The notes: generated by a model not told the origin, from the letters alone. DNA of 64,000 bases from Clostridia bacterium (GCA_017464805.1 JAFTYE010000003.1:179548-243547), one strand, 5' to 3'. Positions 9,258 to 20,757 are shown, counted from the stretch's first letter. Numbers and translations: made by a program.

Positions 9258-9286
9258 ATTGTATAATGTTGCGCTTTTCTTGTCAA
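9258..9286 (-). promoter_or_regulatory. Sigma-A promoter of nagA operon
   Basis: On the - strand TTGACA (9286-9281), 17-nt spacer, TACAAT (9263-9258), 26 nt before the nagA start. Confidence 0.75.
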
Positions 9287-9297
9287 GATGGTTGCGA

Positions 9298-9312
9298 ACG
9301 AAAAATTTTCGT
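9298..9312. promoter_or_regulatory. Candidate operator palindrome between nagA and the LacI-type gene
   Basis: ACGAAAA-A-TTTTCGT, a perfect 15-bp palindrome. It lies between the two divergent promoters, 8 bp from the -35 of the regulator and 12 bp from the -35 of nagA. A LacI-family protein is encoded next door, so it is a good candidate for its binding site. Confidence 0.55.
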
Positions 9313-9319
9313 AAATCTC

Positions 9320-9348
9320 TTGAAAAAACGCCTCGCGTGCGGTATACT
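9320..9348 (+). promoter_or_regulatory. Sigma-A promoter of the LacI-type regulator
   Basis: TTGAAA, 17-nt spacer, TATACT, 41 nt before the start codon. Confidence 0.75.
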
Positions 9349-9389
9349 GAAAGGGCAAACAAGTATTTAGACCAAACAGGAGGTTAAGC

Positions 9390-10373
9390 ATGACATTAAC
9401 AAAGCTCGCCCAGCTGGCCGGGGTGTCGGTTTCCACGGTGTCGAAGGCTCTTTCGGAGAGTGCGGAGATCAGCGAGGGAACGCGCGCCGCCATTGTTGCG
9501 CTCGCAAAGGAGCACGGCTGCTACGAAAAATACTATAACCCCAAGTATCAAAAGAAGTTGATCGCGGTTCTGTGCCCCGAGATCCTCGGCAACCACTACG
9601 GTCGCATGGCCAACGATATGGAGCACGAGATCGCCGCGCACGGCGGTACGATGGTGCTTTCGGTTTTCGGCTTCCGTGCCGAAAAGCAACGGGAACTGGT
9701 GGAGTATTACACGAAATTCGCTCGCGCCGACGGCATCATCGTGATCGAGCCTGCCGAAAAGGTGAAAAACGATACGGATATTCCCATCGTGCAGATCGGG
9801 CCGGAGAACGAATCGCGCGGTGTGGACTGCGTAAAGGCCGAGCTTGCCCCCGCGATGGAGGAGGCGGTGCGCTATCTGCGCAAGCTCGGACATCGTCGCA
9901 TCGGCTTTGTTGGAGAGGAGCTTGCTACCCCCGAGTACGAGGCCTTTCTTGAAACGGTCAGACGGGCAAGGCTGGAAATTTTGCCCGGACACGTGGCGGT
10001 CAGCTCCGCGCGCTTTGAGGAGGCGGGTCGTGATGCGATGGGCAAGATCCTGTCGACGGGTGACGAGCTGCCCACCGCCGTTTTTGCGGCATACAGCCAC
10101 ATCGCGCTGGGGACGCGGCGGTTTCTTCTCGAAAAGGGACTGTCCGTGCCGCGTGACATGTCGATCATCTGCATGGACGATATCCTGTCGGACACCTACC
10201 AGTGGGGGGATCTTTCTTGTATCCGTATGCACATCGGCGAGCTGTGCGCCTCGGCGACCGAGCTGCTTTTTGCCAAGCTTCGTAAGGGGCACGGCCGCAC
10301 CAAGCGATCGGTTTCGGTGATCCGTGAATTTTCCCATGGGGATACCGTTGCGCCGCCTGTGGAGAAGACGTAA
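9390..10373 (+). CDS. LacI-family transcriptional regulator
   Basis: A 327-residue DNA-binding regulator. The N-terminal helix-turn-helix is TKLAQLAGVSVSTVSKALS and the hinge follows at about residues 40-58. A periplasmic-binding-protein-like effector domain fills the rest, with RKLGHRRIGFVGEE typical of LacI proteins. AGGAGG precedes the ATG at a good distance. It is transcribed away from nagA, with a palindrome between the promoters, so it probably represses the amino-sugar genes and itself. The effector is unknown; an amino-sugar phosphate is plausible. Confidence 0.85.
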   Translation: MTLTKLAQLAGVSVSTVSKALSESAEISEGTRAAIVALAKEHGCYEKYYNPKYQKKLIAVLCPEILGNHYGRMANDMEHEIAAHGGTMVLSVFGFRAEKQRELVEYYTKFARADGIIVIEPAEKVKNDTDIPIVQIGPENESRGVDCVKAELAPAMEEAVRYLRKLGHRRIGFVGEELATPEYEAFLETVRRARLEILPGHVAVSSARFEEAGRDAMGKILSTGDELPTAVFAAYSHIALGTRRFLLEKGLSVPRDMSIICMDDILSDTYQWGDLSCIRMHIGELCASATELLFAKLRKGHGRTKRSVSVIREFSHGDTVAPPVEKT

Positions 10374-10390
10374 TTTTGCCGGATTTTCGA

Positions 10391-10419
10391 TTGACACCTA
10401 TACCATTTTGTGATATAAT
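10391..10419 (+). promoter_or_regulatory. Sigma-A promoter of the GyrB-like/gpmI/glyA operon
   Basis: Perfect TTGACA and TATAAT with a 17-nt spacer, 40 nt before the start codon. Confidence 0.85.
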
Positions 10420-10459
10420 ATATAGTTGAGAAAGAATTACAAAAAACGGAGGAACACCC

Positions 10460-12457
10460 GTGGCAAAGGCGAAGCAAACGGCCTATAATGACCAAAGCAT
10501 AACCAAACTGAAGGGAAAGGACCGCGTCCGCCTGCGTCCTGCCGTGATTTTCGGCTCGGACGGGCTGGAGGGCTGCCAGCATTCCTTCTTTGAGATCCTG
10601 GCCAACTCCGTGGACGAGGCTCGTGCGGGCTACGGTAGCGAGATCACCGTGATTGCCTACCGCGATCTTTCCATCCGCGTAGAGGATAACGGCCGCGGCG
10701 TGCCGCTCGGATATAACGAAAAAGAGGGCTGCTACAACTGGGAGCTGATTTACTGCGAGCTTTACGCGGGCGGTAAATACGAAAACAACAGCGAGGGCAG
10801 TGCCTACGACTACTCCCTCGGTCTCAACGGGCTTGGTGCCTGTGCGACCCAGTACAGCTCGGAGTTTATGCAGGTTGCCTCGTATAAGGACGGCAAGGTT
10901 TTTGAGATCGACTTCAAGGGCGGCGATCCCGCAGGCGAGCTGCGCGAGCGTCCCCAGGGAAAGGGGGATCGCCGCTCGGGCACGACCGTGTATTGGCGTC
11001 CCGATATCAAGGTGTTCAACGACATCCGCATCCCGCAGGAATTTTTCGTTTCCACCATGCGCCGCCAAGCGATCGTCAACGCGGGCGTGCGATTTGTGTT
11101 GAAGCTGGAAAAGGAAAACGGCGAATTTGAGGAATCCGTCCACTTTTATGCGAACGGCATTGCCGATTATATCACCGAGCTGACGGGGGAGGAGGCCATG
11201 ACCGCCCCCGTGCTCTGGAAGATGGAGACCATGGGCCGCGACCGCGAGGACAAACCCGACTACAAGCTCCGCGCGGAGATCGCCTTCTGTACGTCCAAGA
11301 CGGTCAGCGCATCCGAATATTACCACAACTCCAGTTATCTGGAGCTGGGCGGCTCGCCCGACAAGGCCGTGCGCTCCGCCTTCACCTTCGCCGTGGACAA
11401 ATATCTGCGTGCGACGGGGAAGTACTCCAAAAACGAGGCGAAGATCGCCTACCAGGATATCGAGGACTGCCTTGTCATCATCATCAACAGTGCCTCGACC
11501 GAGACCTCTTACGAGAACCAGACCAAAAAGGCGATCAACAATGTCTTTATCACCAAGGCTCTGACCGAATACATCAAGCAGCAGCTCGAAATTTATTTTG
11601 CCGAGAACCCCGCCGCCGCCGACCTCATCGGCGCGCAGGTACTGCTTAACAAGCGCAGCCGCGAAACGGCCGAAAGCAACCGCCTTTCCCTCAAAAAGAA
11701 GCTCGCCGCCTCGTCCATGGACATTACCAACCGCGTGGAGAAGTTTATCGCGTGTCAGTCCAAAGATCCCGAGATCCGCGAGCTGTATATCGTCGAGGGT
11801 GACTCGGCTGCGGGTGCCTGTAAGCAGGGGCGCGACGCGACCTTCCAGGCCATCATCCCCGTGCGCGGTAAGACGCTCAACTGCATGAAGAGCAACTACG
11901 CCCGCATCTTTGAGAGCAAGATTATTGTCGATCTGCTCCGTGTGATCGGATGCGGCGTGGAGCTGCATGAGAAGGTCAAGACCGACATGCCCCCCTTTGA
12001 TTTTAACGCTCTGCGTTGGAGCAAGATCATCATCTGTACCGATGCGGACGAGGACGGCTTCCAGATCCGTACCCTGCTCCTGACCCTGTTCTATCGCCTG
12101 CTTCCCACCCTGATCGAGCGGCAGAAGGTCTTTATCGCGGAATCCCCCCTGTTTGAGATCACCACCAAGGACAAGACCTACTTCGCCTACAACGAGAACG
12201 AGAAGGCCGAGATCCTTGCGAAGCTCGGAAATACCAAATACACCCTTCAACGCTCCAAGGGTCTCGGTGAAAATGAGGCTGACATGATGTGGCACACGAC
12301 CATGAACCCCGCCACCCGCCGCCTCATCGCCGTGGTACCCGCGGATGCAGAGGAAACGCTCCGCATGTTTGATGTCCTGATGGGGGATGCTTTACAGGAA
12401 CGCAAGAAATTCATCGTGGATAACGGACACCGCTACATCAAGGATGCGGATTTTTGA
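10460..12457 (+). CDS. Orphan type IIA topoisomerase B-subunit (GyrB/ParE-like)
   Basis: A 665-residue protein with the full GyrB/ParE layout: a GHKL ATPase (EILANSVDEA near residue 50, VEDNGRGVP, then SLGLNGLGACATQ), a transducer domain, and a TOPRIM domain with EGDSAAG and DADEDGFQIRTL. GyrB normally reads DADVDGAHIRT, so this copy has substitutions next to the metal-binding aspartates. No GyrA/ParC partner follows; the next gene is gpmI. It starts at a GTG with GGAGGA upstream. It is probably not the housekeeping GyrB but a divergent paralogue that pairs with an A subunit encoded elsewhere. Confidence 0.85.
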   Translation: MAKAKQTAYNDQSITKLKGKDRVRLRPAVIFGSDGLEGCQHSFFEILANSVDEARAGYGSEITVIAYRDLSIRVEDNGRGVPLGYNEKEGCYNWELIYCELYAGGKYENNSEGSAYDYSLGLNGLGACATQYSSEFMQVASYKDGKVFEIDFKGGDPAGELRERPQGKGDRRSGTTVYWRPDIKVFNDIRIPQEFFVSTMRRQAIVNAGVRFVLKLEKENGEFEESVHFYANGIADYITELTGEEAMTAPVLWKMETMGRDREDKPDYKLRAEIAFCTSKTVSASEYYHNSSYLELGGSPDKAVRSAFTFAVDKYLRATGKYSKNEAKIAYQDIEDCLVIIINSASTETSYENQTKKAINNVFITKALTEYIKQQLEIYFAENPAAADLIGAQVLLNKRSRETAESNRLSLKKKLAASSMDITNRVEKFIACQSKDPEIRELYIVEGDSAAGACKQGRDATFQAIIPVRGKTLNCMKSNYARIFESKIIVDLLRVIGCGVELHEKVKTDMPPFDFNALRWSKIIICTDADEDGFQIRTLLLTLFYRLLPTLIERQKVFIAESPLFEITTKDKTYFAYNENEKAEILAKLGNTKYTLQRSKGLGENEADMMWHTTMNPATRRLIAVVPADAEETLRMFDVLMGDALQERKKFIVDNGHRYIKDADF

Positions 12458-12490
12458 TATGAAAAAATAAAAGAAAAAAGGATAAATGTT

Positions 12491-14143
<1,653 letters not shown>

Positions 14144-14163
14144 TTGCCAAAAGGAGAACAGAC

Positions 14164-15402
14164 ATGAAACAGCACGAATACCTGGCTACCGTGGATGCAG
14201 AGCTTGCCGCCGCCTGCGACGAGGAGCTTGCCCGTCAGCAGTCCACCATTGAGTTGATCGCATCCGAGAACATCGTGTCCCCCGCCGTCCTTGCCGCAGC
14301 AGGCACGGTGCTGACCAATAAATATGCCGAGGGCTATCCCGCCCATCGTTACTACGGCGGCTGCTACGCCGTGGACGTGGTCGAGGAGTTGGCCCGCGAG
14401 CGAGCCAAGAAGCTCTTCGGTGCGGAGCATGCCAACGTCCAGCCCCACAGCGGCGCGTCGGCAAATTTGGCCGTCTTCTTCGCCCTGCTTACCCCCGGTG
14501 ACACGGTTATGGGCATGAACCTTGCCCACGGCGGTCACCTCTCCCACGGCTCGCCCGTCAATATCTCGGGTAAGTACTTCAACATCGTCCCCTACGGCGT
14601 GGCCGACGGTGACGAGCGCATCGACTATGACGAGATGCGAAAGATTGCCCTGGATTGCAAGCCCAAGATGATCGTGGTGGGCGCGTCCGCCTATTCCCGT
14701 ACCATCGACTTTGCACGTTGCCGCGAGATCGCCGACGAGGTCGGCGCGTACCTGATGGTCGATATGGCGCACATCGCGGGCCTTGTGGCCGCAGGTGTGC
14801 ATCCGTCTCCCGTTCCGCATGCCGATATCGTGACCACCACCACGCACAAGACCCTGCGCGGTCCGCGCGGGGGCTTAATCCTGTGCCGTGAGCAGTATGC
14901 CAAGCAGATCGACAAGGCCGTGTTCCCCGGCACGCAGGGCGGCCCGCTGATGCACATCATCGCCGCCAAGGCCGCCGCACTCGGCGAGGCACTTAAGCCC
15001 GAATTTGTCGAATACCAGAAGCAGATCGTGAAAAACGCCAAGGTGCTTTCCGAGGAGTTGATCAAGTACGGCTTCAAGGTCGTGTCGGGCGGCACGGATA
15101 ACCACCTGATGCTGCTGGATCTCCGTCCCTTTGATATCACGGGTAAGGAGCTGGAGCGACGACTCGACGAGGTGCACATCACCGCCAACAAAAATACCAT
15201 CCCGAACGATCCGCAAAGCCCCTTCGTGACCAGCGGTGTTCGTCTTGGCACCCCCGCCGTTACCACCCGCGGTTTCAAGGAGGACGAGATGCGTCTTATC
15301 GCCCGCTTCATCTACGAGGTAGCCTCCGACTTTGAGGGCAACCGTGACCGCGTAGCCGCAGAGGTCGCAGAGCTCTGCCGCCGCTTCCCAATCTACGAAT
15401 AA
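14164..15402 (+). CDS. glyA: Serine hydroxymethyltransferase
   Basis: Converts serine and tetrahydrofolate to glycine and methylene-tetrahydrofolate with PLP. The product is 412 residues, as usual. Visible motifs are [11 protein letters not shown] near the N-terminus, [14 protein letters not shown], the aldimine-site [13 protein letters not shown], and the Schiff-base lysine in [27 protein letters not shown] precedes the ATG at 14164; longer in-frame starts overlap gpmI and are not family-like. Confidence 0.95.
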   Translation: MKQHEYLATVDAELAAACDEELARQQSTIELIASENIVSPAVLAAAGTVLTNKYAEGYPAHRYYGGCYAVDVVEELARERAKKLFGAEHANVQPHSGASANLAVFFALLTPGDTVMGMNLAHGGHLSHGSPVNISGKYFNIVPYGVADGDERIDYDEMRKIALDCKPKMIVVGASAYSRTIDFARCREIADEVGAYLMVDMAHIAGLVAAGVHPSPVPHADIVTTTTHKTLRGPRGGLILCREQYAKQIDKAVFPGTQGGPLMHIIAAKAAALGEALKPEFVEYQKQIVKNAKVLSEELIKYGFKVVSGGTDNHLMLLDLRPFDITGKELERRLDEVHITANKNTIPNDPQSPFVTSGVRLGTPAVTTRGFKEDEMRLIARFIYEVASDFEGNRDRVAAEVAELCRRFPIYE

Positions 15403-15414
15403 GACCGACCTGGT

Positions 15415-15945
15415 ATGCATATTGCAGCAGACTGTATCGGCTACTTTGCCGTATTTCTTGGCCTTTTCAGCTACGTAAGCACCAAAAGAAAGCCGATCTA
15501 TATCATGAAGGGCGTGACCGATGCTCTTTGGGTCATCAACCTGGCGATGTACGGCATGTATACCGCCGCGTTTATCAACTGTATGAATATCGGTAGAACC
15601 ACGGTCTCTTATTTTCGCGAGGATAAAAAATGGGCGGCGCATCGCATCTGGCTTCCGATCTTTTTGGCGGCAACGCTGATTTCTCCCATCCTGACCTGGG
15701 CAGGGTCGATCAGTCTGCTTCCCTCGATTGGCAGCCTTCTGGCCTGTTTCGGATATTACATGCACAGCCCCCTTGCCTTGAAGTGCTTTGTGTTGCCCGG
15801 CACGGCGCTTTGGCTGGTCTACGGTATCCTGTCGGGTAATATCTCCTTGATCGTGGGAAACGTGCTGAACGTGACCTCGCTTTCGATTGGAATTGTTCGC
15901 GAGATCGTTGCTCTCAAAAAAACGCATGCAAAAAGCGAGCCGTAA
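15415..15945 (+). CDS. YgjV-like integral membrane protein
   Basis: A 176-residue protein with about five hydrophobic segments and the YgjV-family pattern: FLGLFSYVSTKRKPIYIMKG at the start, then GRTTVSYFREDKKW in the first half. The biochemical role of the family is not known. It starts 12 bp after glyA and its stop codon lies inside the terminator stem, so it is the last gene of this operon. Confidence 0.7.
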   Translation: MHIAADCIGYFAVFLGLFSYVSTKRKPIYIMKGVTDALWVINLAMYGMYTAAFINCMNIGRTTVSYFREDKKWAAHRIWLPIFLAATLISPILTWAGSISLLPSIGSLLACFGYYMHSPLALKCFVLPGTALWLVYGILSGNISLIVGNVLNVTSLSIGIVREIVALKKTHAKSEP

Positions 15946-15962
15946 AACGGCTCGCTTTTTGT
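15930..15962 (+). terminator. Terminator of the gpmI/glyA operon
   Basis: 13-bp stem AAAAGCGAGCCGT/ACGGCTCGCTTTT with an AAA loop and T-run. The stop codon of the YgjV-like gene is in the loop region. Confidence 0.85.
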
Positions 15963-16024
15963 AAATTCTGTTTCCATTTTTGCCGATTGTATGCTATAAT
16001 AGAGGAGAGAAAGAGGGTGAGCCG

Positions 16025-16924
16025 ATGGAAAAATCTAAAATTTCGGGCCTTGTGCTCGTTAACAAAGAACTGGGCATGACCTCGCAAACGGTCGTCAACC
16101 GCGTCAAGCGTTTGTTTTCGGCGGACAAGGCGGGACATACGGGCACCCTTGACCCTATGGCCACGGGCGTGCTACCAATCCTGCTTGGTCGCGCCGTCAA
16201 GGCAAGCGAATTCCTGCTCACCTCGCGTAAGCATTACCGCGCCACCCTGCTGCTCGGCACAGAAACCGACACCGAGGACGTCACTGGCTCCGTTTTGCGC
16301 CAAACCGATGAGATTCCCTGCGAGCGAACGGTGTACGAGGCCTGTTACGGTATGATCGGTGACAGCCTGCAAATCCCCCCCATGTATTCTGCCATCCGCG
16401 TGGGCGGCCGCCGCCTGATGGAGCTGGCCCGCGAGGGGAAGACCGTGGAGCGCGAGGCGCGCCCCATCACGGTGTATAAGTTGGATGCCCGCCGCACGGG
16501 CGAGCGCACCTACGAGCTGGACGTGGAATGCTCCAAGGGTACGTACATCCGCACCCTGTGCGCCGATATCGGCAAAAAGCTTGGCTGCGGCGGTACGATG
16601 GCCGCCCTCTGCCGTACCGAGGCGGCGGGGTATCCGCTTTCCGCCGCCCACACGCTTGCAGAGCTGGAGGAAATGAGTGAGGCGGAGCGCCTGTCTTTCG
16701 TCATCCCGCCCGCAGATATCTTCGCCTCTGTCGAGGCCCTGACCCTGCCGCCCTTTTACGCGCGCCTCGCGCATAACGGACAGCCGATCTACCTCAAAAA
16801 AATTGGTCGCGCCGACCCCCTCGGCACGCATTTGCGCCTGTATGATGAGGCAGGCTTCTTCGCTCTTGGTGAGGTAAGAGAGGAAGAGGCGGGAATTGCC
16901 GTCCGTCCGATGCGGCAGTTTTGA
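16025..16924 (+). CDS. truB: tRNA pseudouridine-55 synthase
   Basis: Makes pseudouridine 55 in the T-loop of tRNAs. The product has 299 residues. It opens with SGLVLVNKELGMTSQTVVNRVKR, and the catalytic aspartate is in GHTGTLDPMATGVLPI near residue 40. SKGTYIRTLCADIG and the C-terminal PUA-like region are also present. A TATAAT at 15995 precedes it, and GTGAGCCG/GAGAAAGAGGG gives a purine-rich leader. Of several in-frame starts, the ATG at 16025 fits family length best. It is 33 bp from addA. Confidence 0.93.
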   Translation: MEKSKISGLVLVNKELGMTSQTVVNRVKRLFSADKAGHTGTLDPMATGVLPILLGRAVKASEFLLTSRKHYRATLLLGTETDTEDVTGSVLRQTDEIPCERTVYEACYGMIGDSLQIPPMYSAIRVGGRRLMELAREGKTVEREARPITVYKLDARRTGERTYELDVECSKGTYIRTLCADIGKKLGCGGTMAALCRTEAAGYPLSAAHTLAELEEMSEAERLSFVIPPADIFASVEALTLPPFYARLAHNGQPIYLKKIGRADPLGTHLRLYDEAGFFALGEVREEEAGIAVRPMRQF

Positions 16925-16957
16925 TGTTCCATAGCTGAACAAGAAAGGAGAACACCT

Positions 16958-19900
16958 GTGGCAAAAAGAGCATGGACCCCCGCCCAGCAGTCGGCCATCG
17001 ACACACGCGACCGCACCCTGCTTGTCAGCGCGGCGGCAGGCTCGGGCAAGACCGCAACCCTGACCGAGCGCATCATCCGCACGCTGACGGATAAGGAGCA
17101 CCCGGGTGACATCTCTCGCATGCTGATCGTGACCTTTACGCGCGCTGCCGCGGCCGAGTTGCGGGCGCGCATCTCGTCTGCCCTGCAAAACGCCATGGAA
17201 GAGGGGGGACAAAGCGCGCACCTGTCCCGTCAGCTTTTGCTGTTGCCGAGCGCACCCATCTCCACCATCGACAGCTTTTGCCTGGACCTTGTGCGGGACA
17301 ATGCCGTTCGCCTTGGGCTGTCACCCTCCTTCCGCCTGGCGGATACGGCCGAGAACGTGTTGCTCCTTTCCAGCGTCATGAACACCCTCATCGCGGATTG
17401 CTACGAGGGGTGCGACCTCTGCACGGGGGAGGAATTTTGCTCGCTCGTCGATTGCCTGACCGGCTCGCGGGGCGATGCGCGGCTTTCCGAGATTCTGCTT
17501 TCCCTGTACAGCCGTACCCAGAACTATGCGCGCGGACATTTTCTATTGTCCGATATGGCACGGGAAATGGCCGATTGCAACACATGCCCCCCCTTTAAGA
17601 CCCCTTGGGGCGCGTATATTCTCGAAAAAACCAAAATGCTTGCCACCTCGTGGCGCGGCGTGTATACCGGGATGCTTTCGACCCTTGCGGCGGACGAATA
17701 CGCCGCCCCCGCGTACCTGCCTTCCTTTGAGGAGGATGCTTCCTTCCTTCGCCGCCTGTCTGCTTCACTGGAGGATGAGAATTATACACAAACGCGAAAC
17801 GTTCTGCTTTCCCGCGAAAAAATGCGCCTGGGATCCATCCGCCGCGAGAACAAAAGCGCGGATGCCGCGCGGTGTGCTTCCCTTCGTGCGGACATGCATG
17901 ATGCGATGAAAAAGCTGGAAAAATCCTTTTTTGCTTATACCGAGGAGGAGTGGGCGGCATTGTTGCCGCCGCTTGCCGAGAAGGTGGCCCTTATCGGGCA
18001 GCTTTTGTGCGCCTTCGGCGAACGCGTGTGGGCAGAAAAGCGTCGCCGCGGCGTGCTGTCTTTTGCCGACCTGTCGGCGGGGGCAATCCGTTTGCTCCTG
18101 GATGGGGATGGCAACCCCACCCCGCTTGCCGTGGAGCTTTCCCGCCGCTTTGATGCCATCTACGTGGACGAATATCAGGATGTCAACGAGGTACAGCACA
18201 AGATCTTTGAGGCGATCTCCCGATCGAACAACCGTTTTATGGTCGGCGATATCAAACAAAGCATCTACGGCTTCCGCGGTGCCCAGCCTGAGATATTTGC
18301 CGCCATCCGCTCGGAATATCCCGATCTTGATAAGGCAGGGGACTCTCCCGCCGCCTCGCTTTCGCTTATCAAGAACTTTCGCTCCCTGCCCCCCGTCCTT
18401 GCCTTTACCAACCTCGTGTTTGGACGGCTGATGGAAGGGGTTGGCGCGCATATCGGTTACCGCGCCGAGGAGGATGCCCTCGACCCCGGCCGCACGGATG
18501 TGCCGCCTCATCCGCGCGTCACGGTTGCCCTCTTTGAAAAGCAAAAGAAGAGTGGGGAAGAGGAAATGGTCGATTCCGCTGATTTCGAAGAAGAAGAGAA
18601 CGACGAGGAAGAGGACAGCCCCGCCGCCGATGCAGAGGCGGCCTACGTCGCGCGGGAGATAGAGCGACTTCTTGCCTCGGGCATGTCCGTCGGCGATCGC
18701 GCGATCCGCCCTTCGGATATCGCCATCCTTGTGCGCCGCAATGCCGCCATGGACAAGTTTACTGCCGCCCTTGCGGCGCGCGGCATCGCGTCCGAGACTG
18801 CCGCGACCCGCGGCTTTTTCCTCAACCCCGAGATCCTGCTCGCCCTGTCCCTTCTTAACGTGGTGGACAACCCCCGCCGCGACATCTATCTCGCGGCTCT
18901 GCTTCGCTCGCCGCTCTATCGCTTCACCATGGATGACCTCATCCGCATCCGCCGTGAATACGACGCGGTCGCAGAGAACAAGGGTGCCCCGCTTTACGAG
19001 GCTCTTTGCTACTATTCGGCCGCGCATCCCGATTTTGAGGGGGGGCGTGTGTTCCTTGACGCACTTTCGCGCTATCGTCGCATGGCACAGGGACAGCCCG
19101 TTGACCGCTTGATCTGGCAGCTGTACCGCGAAACGGGATTGCTTGCCATCGCGGGCGCGGACAAAAACGGCTCGCCTGCTCTGCGCCGCGCCAATTTGAT
19201 GATGCTGTATGATTACGCCCGCCGCTTCGAGGCTTCTTCCTACCGCGGTCTGTACAACTTCATCGCCTATATCAATGAGGCAATCGAGCATGTGCAGAGC
19301 ATCGAGGAGGGGCACGCCGGCAGTGAGCGGACCGACACCGTCCGTATCCTCACCGTTCACCATTCCAAGGGTCTGGAATTTCCCGTCTGCTTTGTGTCGG
19401 ATTGCGGTGTCCGCTTCCGGGACAGGGATGCACAGGATGCCCTGCTCCTTGATCGTCGCCTGGGGTGCGCCTTGCGTCTGCGGGACGAAAGCGGCTTTGC
19501 CCGCGTGCAGAACCCCGTTTACCGCGCCGCCGCGCAATCGATCATTGAGGCCTCACGTGAGGAAGAGATGCGCGTGCTTTACGTTGCCCTAACGCGTGCG
19601 CGCGAGCGTTTGTACGTGACGGCTACCGTGTCGAACTCGGAAAAGACCATGGAAACGGCCGCCCTGCGGAGCAATCATCTCGATGCCGAAACGGCCTATT
19701 CCTGCAAAAGCTATATCGAAATGATCCTTGCCGCCGCGGCGGGAAATGACTCTTTCGACCTCATTTTCCCCGATGCGGAAACGCTTGTCCCGCCGGTAGC
19801 TCCTTCATCCGCTACCGAGGAAAGCATGCCCATCCTTGATGAAGCGGAGATTTCGCGCGCCGAGGATTGCTTGCGCGAGCGGTTTGACTTCGTCTATCCG

Positions 19901-20707
19901 CATGAGCATCTTTGCCGTCTTCCCGGCAAAATGTCGGTCTCCCGCCTGTACCCCACCGCCCTGGACGAGGGGGAAGAGGAAGATGTTCCCAACCTCGCCG
20001 CCCTGTCGATTTCTTTGTTCAATGGGCAACAAGCGGCGGGGCGTGTGTCGCAAAGTGAAGATGGCGGGCTTGTTTTTGCGGGCGAGGACCGCACCGCCGC
20101 ACGGAGCACGGTCATTCCGCGCTTTATGGGCGGGGAGCGCAACACCGCCGCCATGGCGGGTACCGCCACGCACCTCTTTATGCAGTTCTGCGACTTTGTC
20201 GCTCTGCGTGAAAAAGGGGGGGAGGCAGAGCTTGCCCGCTTGCTCGAACACCGCTTTATCTCGCACGAGGACGGGGAGCTTGTCCGACTTTCGGAGATCG
20301 AACGATTTGCCGCCTCGTCCTTGCTTGACGGCATCCTGAACGCCAAGGAACTGTGGCGCGAACTGCGCTTCCATGTTCGTTTGCCTGCCGCTGCATTTAC
20401 CGCCGATCCTGCCAGAAAAGCGGCCTACGAGGGAGAAACGGTGCTGGTGCAGGGTGTCATGGACGGTGTGCTGCTCACGCAGGATGGTGAGCTGTGGCTT
20501 TTTGACTACAAAACCGATCGCCTGTCCCGCGAGGAAATGCGCGACCGCGCCGCCTCCGAGCGTAAGCTCCGCGACCGATACGCGCTCCAGCTTTCCTATT
20601 ACGCCGCCGCCTGCCGCCGCATCTTTGACCGCGCACCCGACCGCGTGATGATCTACTCGCTTGCTCTTGGAGATATCGTGGATGTTCCCCTGCTCCCCGT
20701 CGAATAA
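16958..20707 (+). CDS. addA: ATP-dependent helicase/nuclease subunit A
   Basis: A 1249-residue AddA, the UvrD-type helicase plus nuclease subunit that processes double-strand breaks for RecA loading. It begins with GTG after AAAGGAG. Signatures: Walker A AAAGSGKTATL (about 25-35), VDEYQDVNEVQ (helicase motif II), RILTVHHSKGLEFPVC and VLYVALTRARERLYV (motifs V-VI), and a RecB-type nuclease core at the C-terminus with MDGVLL..LWLFDYKTDRLS. A Glu/Asp-rich insert lies near residue 540. The usual partner addB is not adjacent in this window. Confidence 0.92.
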   Translation: MAKRAWTPAQQSAIDTRDRTLLVSAAAGSGKTATLTERIIRTLTDKEHPGDISRMLIVTFTRAAAAELRARISSALQNAMEEGGQSAHLSRQLLLLPSAPISTIDSFCLDLVRDNAVRLGLSPSFRLADTAENVLLLSSVMNTLIADCYEGCDLCTGEEFCSLVDCLTGSRGDARLSEILLSLYSRTQNYARGHFLLSDMAREMADCNTCPPFKTPWGAYILEKTKMLATSWRGVYTGMLSTLAADEYAAPAYLPSFEEDASFLRRLSASLEDENYTQTRNVLLSREKMRLGSIRRENKSADAARCASLRADMHDAMKKLEKSFFAYTEEEWAALLPPLAEKVALIGQLLCAFGERVWAEKRRRGVLSFADLSAGAIRLLLDGDGNPTPLAVELSRRFDAIYVDEYQDVNEVQHKIFEAISRSNNRFMVGDIKQSIYGFRGAQPEIFAAIRSEYPDLDKAGDSPAASLSLIKNFRSLPPVLAFTNLVFGRLMEGVGAHIGYRAEEDALDPGRTDVPPHPRVTVALFEKQKKSGEEEMVDSADFEEEENDEEEDSPAADAEAAYVAREIERLLASGMSVGDRAIRPSDIAILVRRNAAMDKFTAALAARGIASETAATRGFFLNPEILLALSLLNVVDNPRRDIYLAALLRSPLYRFTMDDLIRIRREYDAVAENKGAPLYEALCYYSAAHPDFEGGRVFLDALSRYRRMAQGQPVDRLIWQLYRETGLLAIAGADKNGSPALRRANLMMLYDYARRFEASSYRGLYNFIAYINEAIEHVQSIEEGHAGSERTDTVRILTVHHSKGLEFPVCFVSDCGVRFRDRDAQDALLLDRRLGCALRLRDESGFARVQNPVYRAAAQSIIEASREEEMRVLYVALTRARERLYVTATVSNSEKTMETAALRSNHLDAETAYSCKSYIEMILAAAAGNDSFDLIFPDAETLVPPVAPSSATEESMPILDEAEISRAEDCLRERFDFVYPHEHLCRLPGKMSVSRLYPTALDEGEEEDVPNLAALSISLFNGQQAAGRVSQSEDGGLVFAGEDRTAARSTVIPRFMGGERNTAAMAGTATHLFMQFCDFVALREKGGEAELARLLEHRFISHEDGELVRLSEIERFAASSLLDGILNAKELWRELRFHVRLPAAAFTADPARKAAYEGETVLVQGVMDGVLLTQDGELWLFDYKTDRLSREEMRDRAASERKLRDRYALQLSYYAAACRRIFDRAPDRVMIYSLALGDIVDVPLLPVE

Positions 20708-20713
20708 TGCTCT

Positions 20714-20757
20714 ATCCCCCTGCGGCATCGCTGCAGGGGAGATTTTCGCTTTTTTTG
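20714..20757 (+). terminator. Probable terminator after addA
   Basis: Stem CCCCTGC (20717-20723)/GCAGGGG (20733-20739) followed by GATTTTCGC and seven T. Less regular than the other terminators here. Confidence 0.6.

Noticed and set aside
10196-12295. 699-codon - strand frame opposite the GyrB-like gene
   Set aside because: High GC at third positions keeps antisense frames open; the + strand has clear GHKL and TOPRIM motifs.
17765-19537. 590-codon - strand frame inside addA
   Set aside because: Antisense shadow of addA without start signals or motifs.
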